A stretch of 64,000 nt of DNA from Hydractinia symbiolongicarpus (taxonomy: Eukaryota; Cnidaria; Hydrozoa; Anthoathecata; Hydractiniidae). Position 1 is the first letter of the stretch. Each line of letters begins with the position of its first letter. A model generated the notes under the pieces. The model was not told where the DNA came from and searched no databases. It saw only the letters and a program-made list of their open reading frames with translations. Of the stretch, positions 13,151 to 24,638 are shown piece after piece. Position numbers and translations under genes: made by a program. The stretch covers positions 22,630,001 through 22,694,000 of the forward strand of contig NC_079883.1 in the NCBI RefSeq assembly GCF_029227915.1, written 5' to 3'.

Positions 13151-13607
13151 CTAAAAATATTTAGTTGTGGAATTTTGTGACATATTTTCAATACACTTTT
13201 TTATATGAACAATTGATTTTTCACACTTTGCCCTAAACATTCTTTAGCTACTGATTGGGAATTACTTCAAATATTGCTTAGTCATTGTTTACCTGGGTAT
13301 TTTAATTAGGCATTGTATATAGTCAAGGTATTTATGTCGTTTTTAGTACTATTTTATCAGTTATGCATGTTAGCCATTCTGTAGATTTTATTTGAATTTA
13401 GCACAAATAATGGTAACAGAGATTGCTAAGCAATTGCATAAAATTCTCACAATTTTTGGGATGATTGCATAAATTTGGGATTGTTTATAAAAAATGTGTA
13501 AAACAACTGTTAACATCAGCAAGTGATACAAACTAACAAAACAAAAACTATAAAAATGCATTTAAATAATGTAATATAAACACAGAGAAGATAAACAATA
13601 CAAAAGA
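13151..13607. other. Intergenic, upstream of copy A
   Basis: AT-rich sequence between the HEPN start codon and the duplicated flank. It presumably holds the copy A promoter. No motif, ORF or repeat could be supported. Confidence 0.4.
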
Positions 13608-16212
13608 AGATGGTGGACTAATACATTTACAAATAAAAAATTCTTGTGATTCATCTCTTTTGTGTTATAATCTTTTTCTAGAGATCTTCAAAACAGATGC
13701 TATTATTAAAATTTCCAGTTTAAGCAGTTTCAAAGTGATTGATTTATGTTGAAATGAGAAAAAATGCTAAAAAATGTCTGCTAAAAATAAGTTGCAAATA
13801 GTGAACTTACTTCCAGTTATATTTGTATAAATCACTATAAAATAAACTCCTCTTGCATAATATTACAGAATAATTAAAAAAACAATAACTACAATCCAAC
13901 ATTAATGTTACATAAAAAAAACATTCAGCTACATGATTCAATGATTTAGCTAAACTTACACAAATAGCATGTTCACTTTAATCATTTTTTAAACCTTTCA
14001 TTTAACATGGTTGGAAAAATTGAAAACAACTACATTATTGGCTTTTATCTTAATACGATAATAACTGATTACCCCAGGCTGCACCGCAAAATATCGCCCG
14101 AGGTCTAAGTGCTGTCTGAGCTTGCGAGGTCAGTGCAATGACCGAGGGCGATATTTTTGGTACAGCACGGGGTAATCGGTTATTATTGTATTTGTTAACC
14201 GTCTAAGTTAGATAAAAATAAGAATTTTGGTTTAATGTTCTTATAATAATATAATCCACTAGCACTACTTTCGTTAACATTCGAGGTCAAAATTCGAAAC
14301 AGTCCTGTCTAAAAACAAACATTCCATGCAGAATTCGAAAGTGCCTAAAGAATAAATCTTTGTAAACAAAACATTACGATGTTTGACACTTAAAGAAGAA
14401 TGTGAAAAGTTGAATGTGCAACTAAAAAAGTAAATTTTTAACTTGCTAGCCTTGAATAACATGGGCTTCAACGATCTTTATATTGATTGAGTAACCAAAA
14501 AGCCGAAGGAACGAGTCTGAAAATGACGAGGAATTTGTTATATATTCGTTGTCCTGTATTTAGTATAAATTTTTGATAAAACTGGATATCAAAACATCAT
14601 TTTTTTATCGACAATGTAGCAGCTAGCTAGTCAACTAGTATGTTGAAGAAGCATCCAGACAGAATGTTGCCGAGTTTGGTTATTTTAACAGTTAAACTTG
14701 ACATTGTTTTTGTTTCTATGCTATGAAAATGTTTTTTTTGATAAATGTATTGTAAGACTTGATAATAATCATTTCGAAATGCTTCCTGAAACTTGTTTTT
14801 TCGTGCTTGTTTACATTTTAAGCTACCATTTTTCTTGACGACGGGCAATACCGCTACATATCAGCCCGTCGTCAAGAGCGCTAAGCCAATCAGAATGCCT
14901 AAAACCCTGTATTGCCCGCATCAAAATCCAGACGGTTAACAATTTTAATTATAACATAAAGTGATAAATTGGTAAATGATATTATCTTATTTAACAATAT
15001 GCTAACTGTGTCTGTTTGTAAGAGGCAATTCTGACATGCATTTTTTTAAACCTGTAGAATAAGTGAGAAACTATATCTTATTTGCTAAACTACAAATAAT
15101 TTATTTTGTCGTTACATCACATTGTCAATAAACTAAATTGACATCAATGTTTTTAAATAAATTAGTGAAGATATTGCCATTTTAACTTTCGGGTCAAATA
15201 ACTGCTAACATCACCTCCCACACGGATAAGTACGGACCACCTTGAACTAATTTTCTAAGCTGGCTCAACCTATTCGCTTTGGAACAGACAGGTTTATGAC
15301 GTCGTAAAAAAAGGTTTAAAACCAAATATCTTTTTAACTGTTTGTCAAAAGCACACGATCCTATACATTTTCTTGATCAGCGTTACAAGCTCAGCATAAT
15401 AGAGGCAACAGGTAAACAATTTTTTTCTATAAAAAAATTGTGTGTTAACTGTTCATTGCCAACACCATCAAAATTCAAAATGGAGTTTTCCGTGGGCTTT
15501 ACGACTAGCTTTGTAAATATATGAAGTAGAGTGGATGAAATAAAACGTATAATATAAAATTTAAATAATAAAAATGGTAAAAAAATGCTACTTATACATT
15601 ATATGTAAAATTGTTGACTAAAAAAATATAAATCTTTTTCTTCCTTAATTTACAGCGTGACGATTGGTTAAAAGGGTTGGCCTGGAACTTTCTTTATTAC
15701 GTTTAAACTTGAAAATTTCTTTCAATGGAACAAACAGTCTTCACACCGTAAAAATTTATTTCCATAAATCAAAACCTTCTAAAAAACCATAGCCAATTTT
15801 TCACTTCGAAAGAGGTCTTCTAACAGTGCCTTTCACACTATTTATTGCCCTGCAATACAAATGTAGCCCCACACATGCCTCAAGTTAAAAAATAAGAGAA
15901 GGAAACTTTGCCCTTTAAAATTAAACTTCTGCAAAAAATGTGATTATATTGAAAATTGAATTGAAACTGTAACATTATACTTTTAAAACTACTCTCATAT
16001 TCAACAGAGTAAAACATGCAATATGTTATTGCTCATAACATGTGTAGACTTCACCTAAAACGATTTATACTGTGTGTGTGCATAAATTCAGATGTTTCAA
16101 AACTGTGTTAGCAACGATTTCTATAAATAAATATACCCAGATTGATGAAGTTGTCTTGACTTTTCCTCTTAGTACATTATCAGTTCCTGAAACACGTTGT
16201 TGTAAACATCTC
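13608..16212. repeat. 3' flank of NLR copy B (duplicate of 7554-9449) with an insertion
   Basis: Counterpart of the copy A flank, with the same order of blocks. It is longer mainly because of the 891 bp TTAA-flanked insertion at 14054-14944. The end nearest the gene (about 15950-16140) also differs from copy A (about 8930-9380), so at least one more indel separates them. Confidence 0.85.
14054..14944. mobile_element. Composite TTAA-flanked insertion with nested foldbacks
   Basis: Absent from the otherwise matching copy A flank. TTAA occurs at both edges (14050-14053, 14945-14948) and once in the empty site (7991-7994). Inside: a foldback at 14055-14189 whose arms begin 'gataataactgattacccc' and end 'ggggtaatcggttattattg'; an inverted pair GTTAACCGTCT (14194-14204) / AGACGGTTAAC (14930-14940); and a perfect 13 bp hairpin at 14834-14846 / 14864-14876 (cttgacgacgggc). 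Short minus-strand ORFs (14274-14471, 14627-14848) are not recognisable proteins. Confidence 0.75.
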
Positions 16213-19200
16213 TTACCAAATAAATTTCAGTAATAATGCTTTATACTGAGCACATGTATCACGCCAGATATTCTGACATTTTGTTAGCAATTCCTGAAGC
16301 TCCTCTCTATTACCTCCAGACTGGTGAAGTCGACTTGCTTTTTCTTGATATTTCTTTAACTGTTTAATTACATCAATGGCATCTTTGAGGTTCACACCAT
16401 TTTCATTTAGCCATTTTGTTGAAATGTCATCATTATAAAGATTATGAAGAGAATACAAAGCTTCATCCAACTGATTAAGACAGAAATATGACAGTCCTTT
16501 ATAACAGTTGATATCCAATGCTTCATTGAAAAATTCAAACGGAAGGGTTTTGCATTTTTCTTTAATATGATCTGGTATTGGTGTTTCACATATAGCTATT
16601 GCTTCTTTATACTTTCCCTCCAGTATATAAATTTTAACTAAAGAGTGTTTGGCAAAAGAAACTGAATCATAATTAAAATTTGCTTCCAACAGTTTCAAAC
16701 ATATCTTGCATGCTTTTTCAAATTCTTGTTTATAAAAAAAGTAATTGCATTTCACTTCCTTTAAATTAAACATGAGCTTATGGTTTTCTGGAATCCAATG
16801 TTCTTTAAACAAGTCATCAAGTTCAGTAATTATGACCATGCAACTCTCAAAGTCCTGAATACTGCAAAATATTTTACATTTATACATTAAAAGTGAAAGA
16901 TAGTTTTGGGATATTTCACTAGAATTACTCAAGCATAACTCAATAGCTTTATCTAGTAACTTTAGTGCTGTTTCAACATCAGGAAAGTTATGTAATAAAA
17001 GCATCACATGTATTATTATCAATTCTACAGTAATATCCACATTGCCTTCTACATACAAGTAATTCTTAATTTTATTAAATTGTTCTACTGCTTCTTTTTT
17101 ATGGCCACTATGAAATTTCATCATAATGCATCTCATCTGAAACAATAAAAACGTGGGAGAAGTTTCTTCCAGTTTTTTCTGTGCATCTTTTATTATTTCA
17201 TCCAAAAAAGAAAATGCTTCATTGATAAGGCAATGATCTTTCATCCAATTTGCAAATATGAATGCACATTCTAAAGGAGAGTCTATAATTTCACTGTTTA
17301 AATTCATTTCCAAATATTCAACAGCATAACGATGTACTACAGCTCCCTCACCTCTTTGAGAAGCTACTGTTGGAAATTCTTTAGGAAAGGTTGTTATATC
17401 TACTTCATTGTTATTAAATACATGTTTCATGTGTATAAACCACAAGTTTTCATTGTCAATGTCAAACTCATTTTTTTGTTGCGTGGAGACTGCCTTTAAG
17501 ATTCCCATGAACAAACTAAGATGATCTGAATCGACACTAGACAATTCTTCAAATTCTTTCAATACTCTCTGAATAAGCTTATGCATGGTGACAACTTGTC
17601 CTGACTTCAAATTTGTATCTCTTTTTGTAACCAGAGAATATTCACACAGAATATCAACTACACGATTTAACATTATTTCATTTAGTACTTCATCATAAAA
17701 CAAAAAAGTATTCATGTTTATGAAAGTGTTATTCATATATGCCATCATATTCAAAATGTTAATAGAAACTTTGTCTTCATGTAACTTCAGCTTCTCAAAT
17801 GCCATTTTCCAAACTGTTAAAAGTGCTTTATTGTTAGCAATGTTTTCATGAAACAAATGACTTTTTTCTTCGCAAAATGCTTCAAGGTATTTTGCGGCAC
17901 TCATAGAATGTCTTTTGATATAACCCAAAGACAACTGCATGGCTAATGGCAAATTTTCCAATTCTTCCACAAGTTTCTTTACACTATTCATGTCAGTTGC
18001 TACTTCATCAAAAAACTTGATTGCTTCAGTCTCAGTAAAAACACCTGTTGTGATCTGTCCCCCACCCAAATTATACCAATCGCTCTGTTGGGAGGTTACA
18101 ATAACATGAGGCTTTTTCTCCAAATTTAGATTTTTTAAAACTGCATCAATCGAATTAAAATTTTCTGCATTATCCAAGACAAATAAACATTTTGATTTTT
18201 TAATTTTGCAACAAAGTTTTTGAACCATAACTTTGGGTTTGGATTGGGAATTATAGCTTATGTCAAAATATTCACACATTGTTTGCAAGGAGTTGTGTAA
18301 ATCATCTGCTTGTAACCACAAAACACTCTCATAATTATGTCGGTTTAAATAAGCATACTGAACAGCAATTGAAGTCTTTCCAACGCCACCTAAGCCATTT
18401 AAACATACTGCAGTAAACAGAGAATAGCTGTTGTCTTCATGTAATTTCGAATAAATATCTTTCAAAATGTCTTCTCGTCCAGTGAAGTTTGGTACATTAA
18501 GAGGTACATCCAAAAAATGATCACACACAGTTGATTGATGGCCTTAAATTAAATAGACATAAATGCCCAAGGTTATTAAGACAAGATTAGACATGATAAA
18601 TAATGCCATACATAGACACTTCTAAAAAGTTCTCATGCTTAAATATCTTAGGAAGACTTACCATAGTCATGTGCACCACCTACAAAAAATAGAAAAAATG
18701 GTCATAAACAAGTTAATTGCCGTTACACGGAAATCATGTAGTAGAAATCTGTTAAATAGTATTAAATAATAAAGTGAAGAGAATCCCCTACCTTTAATGT
18801 TATTGACAAGTTCATCCCTTCCCAAAAACTTCAAAACTGATTTTAGTTTGTTCCAAGACGGTGACATGCGATCCCAGCTATCCAGCACAGCTGTTATAAC
18901 TCCCTGAATATTTTCTACATTATCTGCGTATATCTTGTCGACATCGTCATAGGGAATCAGAAAATGTGCAAAGTAACGTACGTCCAGAGCAGAAATTTTA
19001 TGAGTAAGGTATTGATATATCCTCTTTCTGTCTTCTACTTCAAATGTAAATGGCAGACTTTCAACTAAATTGTAGAGTAAATACATGGTAAAACACATAT
19101 AAACTTGTTGTGCGCAAAATATTTCAAATGACAGGTCTAAGAAATACCTTCAGTTTTGTAGAAGGGATGTTTCAAATCATCTTGTGTTATCACATAATAT

Positions 19201-19670
19201 AATCTGTCACATTCCTTTAAGCATTGATTGACTCTTTCAATAACTTTCTCCAGAGAAAAATTACCATTCTTTTTGAACAACCATTCACATAAACAATCTA
19301 ACACGGGATACTCAAACCTGGAAGATTTGTCAAATATGCTACATACTTTGCTTGCGGCAAAATCAAACAAAATATCACAAAATTGTTTTGCGACGTTGTC
19401 ATTTCCTTCTTCTATAAATCTCTCCGATAACTTGTATGCTAGTACCAATCGATCTAAAAAACGACAAAGATTATAAGATAATTTTGTTTGCTTAAACCCT
19501 TAAAGGGACTTCTCACCTCAAAAAAAAGTTTTCTTATATTAAAATATATATGGTGTAGATAAAGAAATCAACAATTATTAGTTTCATTCTGATCTAGTAT
19601 CTCTGATCTAGTATTAAAAATCACCTTTTCCCATCACATGGCCACACTGTTTTAAAAACGCTGCATTCAT
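16213..19670 (-). CDS. NLR-like gene copy B: Death domain + NB-ARC + TPR, intact
   Basis: Predicted STAND-class signalling ATPase of the APAF1/NLR type, presumably cytoplasmic. Exons 5'->3': 19670-19625 (ATG at 19670), 19453-19148, 19064-18792, 18679-18662 (an 18-base microexon), 18542-16213. All junctions are GT-AG and phase-consistent, giving 991 codons including the stop. Residues about 16-117 are helical and unrecognised. About 118-208 form a Death-fold domain (FAHFLIPYDDVDKI, VLDSWDRMSPSW, LKFLGRDELVNNI). From about 220 the NB-ARC begins: FTGRED, Walker A GLGGVGKTS near 265, Walker B CLFVLDNAEN near 335, HVIVTSQQ, ENLPLAMQL, and MHD-like TMHKLIQ. A long helical TPR-like tail follows to KFIW. 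The stop TAA lies inside an excellent donor (TTTG|GTAAGAG), so a further 3' exon is possible. Ligand and effector are unknown. Confidence 0.85.
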
Positions 19671-20271
19671 AATGGCCAATTTGCTTATGTAATGCAAGTT
19701 ATGATTCATGCAGACAAAAAATGTGCTGAACAAGTGCTGGAGAATAACACTGCTATATTTTCACCTTTTAAACACAAATTAAAATTTTGTAACATTGCTT
19801 TACGAAATAAGAGAGTTTGAATGTTAATGTTCTTGAAAAAAAATCAGAGAAGAGATTGTATATAATATTAAATATTGAGAACCACGTTTTTTTCCGCAGC
19901 CAATAAACATTTAATGAAAAAATCACACTCACACATAATACACATAAGGGATGCAGGAGATGAGTACAATCTCTGTGCAATAATACACAATATTGTTATT
20001 CCTATCATGAAAAGAAACCTCAGGAAAAAAACAATTTTGCTCTATTTCTTTATTCTGCACATCATTTTAGTTCACAATATTCCACACTGATAGTCTTCAC
20101 TTCTCTACACACTTATTATAGCAGTGTAGTGGAATCATAAATTCAGTGAAAGATTGTGATAGACCTCTGAATTCTTCATCAGTCGCGATTTGAGATTGAA
20201 TCTTGTCAAGTCCAGTAAAAATGTTATTCTTAAGGAAAATTGTCAATACAAATAAATGTCAACAAACAGTT
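19671..20271. other. Region upstream of NLR copy B
   Basis: Presumed 5' region of the Death-NB-ARC gene. It is AT-rich and holds only short unconvincing ORFs; no promoter motif can be supported. Confidence 0.4.
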
Positions 20272-20386
20272 TGTCAACCTCATCGCCAGGGTTATTCTTT
20301 ACTTGCTGATTATTAGGACGGTGTAAAAGAAACTGAACAACGTCCCAAAATCAAAAGTAAAAAGGGTGATGGGGAAGAGGTTGACA
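20272..20386. repeat. Small foldback element (AACCTC ends), copy 1
   Basis: Ends are inverted: TGTCAACCTC at 20272-20281 and GAGGTTGACA at 20377-20386, with weaker pairing further in (gggttattctttac against gtaaaaagggtg). The outer motif resembles that of the element at 20581-20682. Confidence 0.5.
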
Positions 20387-20580
20387 GCTTCTTACTAGAC
20401 AGGAATGTGCGTATAAAAAAGGCTTTTAAGAAAGATATGATTTTCTGATTTAGAATTTTTAGCCATAATATTCCTAAAAATTTAGTGCACTCTTTTTTTA
20501 AATAAAATAAAATCTGTTTTGCAAAGGGTTATTCTTAGTTGCGAAGTTTTTTTTTAGCCCAGTAGTAAAAACATAACTTC

Positions 20581-20682
20581 CAACCTCATTCCAAGTACCT
20601 TCTTTTTTTTATATCCGGGCCAAGAGATGTTTGTCTTGCAGTACCAATATGAAAAAGACAATGGACACCGGGAATGAGGTTG
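20581..20682. repeat. Small foldback element (AACCTC ends), copy 2
   Basis: CAACCTCATTCC at 20581-20592 is inverted at 20671-20682 (GGAATGAGGTTG). It looks like a MITE-sized relic related to copy 1. Confidence 0.55.
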
Positions 20683-20689
20683 CATAACT

Positions 20690-21655
20690 TCAAATTTGGC
20701 CTTATTTTTTATTTATGGAAATACTCACAAATCTGTTTATGGACAGTGCCGTAATGGCATAGATATGAATATTACTTCGTATAGTTGCATGATCGCAAGT
20801 AAAAAAATAATATTAGCTTTAGAGAGAATTATAAGAGAATTAATATCTTGGAATGTTCTTGTCTTATGGCAAAATTTGGACTTGGGTTGTTTTAGTTCTA
20901 TAACTAATATTTGAGGTTCTTATAAAGAAGACATGTTTATGTTTCGTGTTGTTTTAAGAATCTTTTTTTTCTATGGGCCTCTTTTTAATTGTTTTTTTTT
21001 TACAAGAAGTAGCCCCGTGCTAACGTAAACTAATGAAATTTAATTGGACAGGAGTTATTACTATAATTACAGGTGTGATTATAAACTGACTCACAGACAG
21101 ACAGAGAGTGAGAATTATAATATAGTAGAAACACAAAACGAATAAAAACGTGAGGTAGGAAAGTTTAAACCTTAATAAGAAAGTTAATTTCTACATATAG
21201 CTTAATGAGTTGATTGACAGACCACTTAATTTAACCTGGTGGTTTATAGAACAAACAAGAATTTAATATGAATTATATTATCTAAAACTGACTTATATAT
21301 ACAAAGTATCTGTTATACAATAGATCATTTCTTTGTAGATACTCTTCTAGTTGAGAGAAGATCGTTATTCTAACATATGGACCAAAACTATGGAGCTAAA
21401 CTGCAAGTTTTAGTCATGTTAATTGTGATGACAGAAGTACAACTTTTCAGCACTTGTGGTAATATGCATTAGGTTTACCTTAGCCATTGACAATGTCTAG
21501 TAAAGCCTTGCAGAGTAGGGAGTGATTTCTAGTTATGGACCTGGTCTTACAGGTTGCAAAGAAGATTAGTCTCACTTGCCTGCTAGAGTCTGAACCCTAC
21601 TCAAGTCTTGATTAATAATGTATGCATATAAAAACCCAGCACTGACACTGTACTA
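20690..21655. other. No gene recognised
   Basis: AT-rich sequence with short ORFs only (for example 20696-20914). Nothing supportable was found before the DIRS-like relic begins. Confidence 0.4.
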
Positions 21656-22440
21656 GTTCCTCAGATGTAACTTGAGCTCAACACACAAGAGTCTTGGAAA
21701 TAATTAAAAAGTGCAAGTATGTAAACTTTGACCTGCTTCTTCCTTCCACGCTTAATGCCCCTCTAGCCACATCTGGATGGATGGATGATATTGGTAAATA
21801 CGACCTGAAAGTAAAAACAGTGGATGGTAGTCCCAGTGTTTTCCTTATAAGAAAGACCACAGGTAAATCACACACAAAGGATTTTAATTCTGGTGTTTAG
21901 CATGTAGCAATTACCTAAGATGTGTGTTGTCTTTTTTTCACATCTCTGTCACCAGATGATTTCATACCAGACTTTGGTAACTCAGTTTGCTAATCCATCA
22001 TTTGCACATGGTTAATAACGCATCAAGTCAGTGGGACATCATAGAGGACCTTCTGTTCAGTCAGAACCTGCACGGGCCCCATTGTTTCCTTCAACATCAT
22101 CCTCGTAATCTTATGGTTCTAGCTCTTTTTCTTGTGTTGTGAAAGAGCATTTTACGTCCATTTGTCCAAACAGGTTGGTAAGTGACTTCAAATCAGTATC
22201 AGAATGCTTCCCTTTCTAATGGAGTATGTTGGCGGTTCAACCAAAGTCTTTGCAGCAGGCCTTGCCAGTATCTCTAGAGGTGTTCTTGCTGCTACGAAAA
22301 CCACTCAGCCATTAATTGCACACCTAGGGCCTCTCGACAAGGTTCCCAATAACTTTTTCATGGCTGAGATCTTAGTGTCAACACCTATAAATTTCAGTGT
22401 TTCAGAAAGTCCTTTGTCTTCTTATCTTAATAGGGCCTTA

Positions 22441-24638
22441 TAGTAAGGGAGCTGATGGTCAAAAAAACAGGATAGCATTGCATTTCTTGGGACTTTTCAA
22501 AAACACATTAATTCGTTTTAAATATGTTAATTATTAAATATTTTTCTTACTGGAGTGTTTAATTTTACTTGCTTTAAAAGTTATTCAAAAAATAAAACAC
22601 ATTTTTCCTTGACCAAAACACAAAGATTATAAGCGTCATATTTTTTAACTTCGTTCTATATTTACACTCCTTTTTTAAAACCATTGTGTTTATAACAAGT
22701 GGTCGTTAGGGGGTTGAGCGTTCAAATATCATTTGGAATGATAAATTTAAAATAAAACATGGAAAAACTTAGAAATGAAAGAAAGAAATAGTGTGTAGGA
22801 ATTTTTTGTTTTTTTTAATTCCTATTAATTTTTTTTTTTAAAAATTTGTTTGATATTGCAACTCAATATATTATGAAATACCCCTGATTTTTATTTGAGC
22901 TCTGCGAAGAAGTGTATGTAAACAACATTTGTGCGGGAAAATTAAAATAGAGAAAATGAAATGGAAAGCAAACCAGGTAGACTTTTTCTTTCATTTATTA
23001 AAAAAGACACACAGAAAGCAGTAAACTGTATTATTCATAATAGTTTATATGATAAAGAAAATCGTTTACGTGGTTTTACTGAGAATGCGTTGGCAAAAGT
23101 AAAACATGCAAGGTTCATACTTATTCTAAGCGTTGAGGTGGAAAGAGCCACCCTTACGCAGAACGTAACCCTTAAAATACAATTCAAATTCTTTTTGTAG
23201 CAAAGTCAGGAAAGACGAGAATGTAAAACATTTATTGAAAAGTCACAGCATTCTTCAATATAAATTTCATCAAAAATGCTACGATTTATACACCCATAAA
23301 CACAAACTTCAAAAATTAGAAAGAGGAGATCATATTTCAGAAGTTAACACTGGCGCAGAAATGCAACAATCACGTGTATCTGGACGTAAAAGAAATCTGT
23401 CAGGTGAAGAGATTTTTACAGCCTAGTAAACACACTAAACACAAAACTTCATTGTAAAAATGTGATCTGTTTGTCAGTGCTCAATGCCCACCTTATCCTT
23501 CATGAAGACTTTTTTGATAATTTTGTCTTGTCCACACCAAGCGAATGCATATAAACTTTTGTTAACTGTTATTTATTACCGCCATTTGTAACACAGGTAA
23601 AGTTATTGCTGATGAAGAGTGTTGCATATACTTTAAACGAAAAACCAATACATCGAAAAGTGGCTTTGTCTCACTAAAGATGCAGCTAATAAGCTTAAAG
23701 ATAATGCTTTGCACAAAAACGACATTCCAAGATCAGTTTCGCATGTTACCGGGATAGAGTGAAAAAATATAGTGGTGATGGGATTGCTATCGTGACAACA
23801 CAAAACCAACGCACAAGGTTACAGCAACCAAACTACAAATCACTACCTGCGTTACATGCATTCACTGGTAACGACTACACTGGAACGCATTTCCTGCAGC
23901 TGCAAAAAGTCATTATGTGCCGCACAAGGGTGTGTATGCAAGTCGCATGGGTGGGTTGGGTCACATGGGTTGCATTGCATAGATATTTGTAGTTGCTGCT
24001 CATGTGATAATACAACAAAATCTGACAACGAAACTGTGGACGATTCTGACGACTCAGATTCGGTCTCTTCCTCTGATTCAGAGAATGAATATAATAACAA
24101 GGATGCTATTGATGATGTAGAGTCAGAATAATTGATTTGTTTACAACAGATTGTTTAAACAGATTGTTTAGGCTTGTTGATTATATTGATTATGTTTGTT
24201 ATCTGTGATACAAGCATTAAGAAAAAAAAGAAAAATATTGAATATTATTTCTGTATATCCTTTTTTATTCTTCCAGGCGCCGTGCAATTCGATGGCTCAC
24301 TCCCTCTCCGACTTAATTGCCCTCTAGACGCCCTGATCGTTTTGACACGTAAAAACCTTCTTCCAATGTGAATTTACACAAAAAATAGCAGTTTTGTATT
24401 TTAACTTTTTCAGAACTTTTTAATGACTCGGGAGAAAATGCGAAAAAAACATCTTCTAGCAATCTGCCATCTTGATGACATCATAATTATTCTATTTTTA
24501 CCTAATAAGGCGGCTCAAGTGATATCAAAAGTTCCAGTAAAGCTTTTTTGAATCTTCGGTCGATAAGGAACCTATTAAACATTGCTTCAAAAGGTCCCTC
24601 TAATTTCCAGGATTTTTTGACCATCCGCTCTCTGACTA
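22441..24638 (+). mobile_element. 2.2 kb TIR transposon inserted in the DIRS relic
   Basis: The left end TAGTAAGGGAGCTGATGGTC matches the inverted right end (TAGTCAGAGAGCGGATGGTC after reverse complementing 24638-24619), and matching continues into an A-run. The flanks carry a TTA duplication (22438-22440 and 24639-24641). Keeping one TTA makes the surrounding DIRS frame read continuously, which supports both the boundaries and the 3-base duplication. It encodes the fragments described at 22961-24131. The superfamily is uncertain: 3-base TTA duplications occur in PIF/Harbinger-like and some other groups, but the protein does not look like a Harbinger transposase. Confidence 0.85.
22961..24131 (+). 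pseudogene. Broken ORF of the 'LHAFTG / Cys-rich C-terminus' transposon protein family
   Basis: Several plus-strand frames in order: 22961-23195 (KPGRLFLSFIKKD...), 23235-23426 (SILQYKFHQKCYDLYTHK, GRKRNLS), about 23595-23720, 23759-23930 (SLPALHAFTGNDYTGTHF) and 23870-24131, with a Cys-rich end (SCSCKK, CVCKSHG, HGLHCIDICSCCSC) followed by an acidic Ser/Asp tail. The H-x-C-x3-YTHK block, LHAFTG(C/N)D block and terminal cysteine cluster are shared by long uncharacterised proteins that are repetitive in cnidarian and mollusc genomes. The present copy is split by stops and frame changes. No catalytic assignment is made. Confidence 0.6.

Noticed and set aside
23852-24100. Minus-strand acidic/serine ORF
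   Set aside because: It is the antisense of the Ser/Asp-rich tail of the plus-strand transposon protein.
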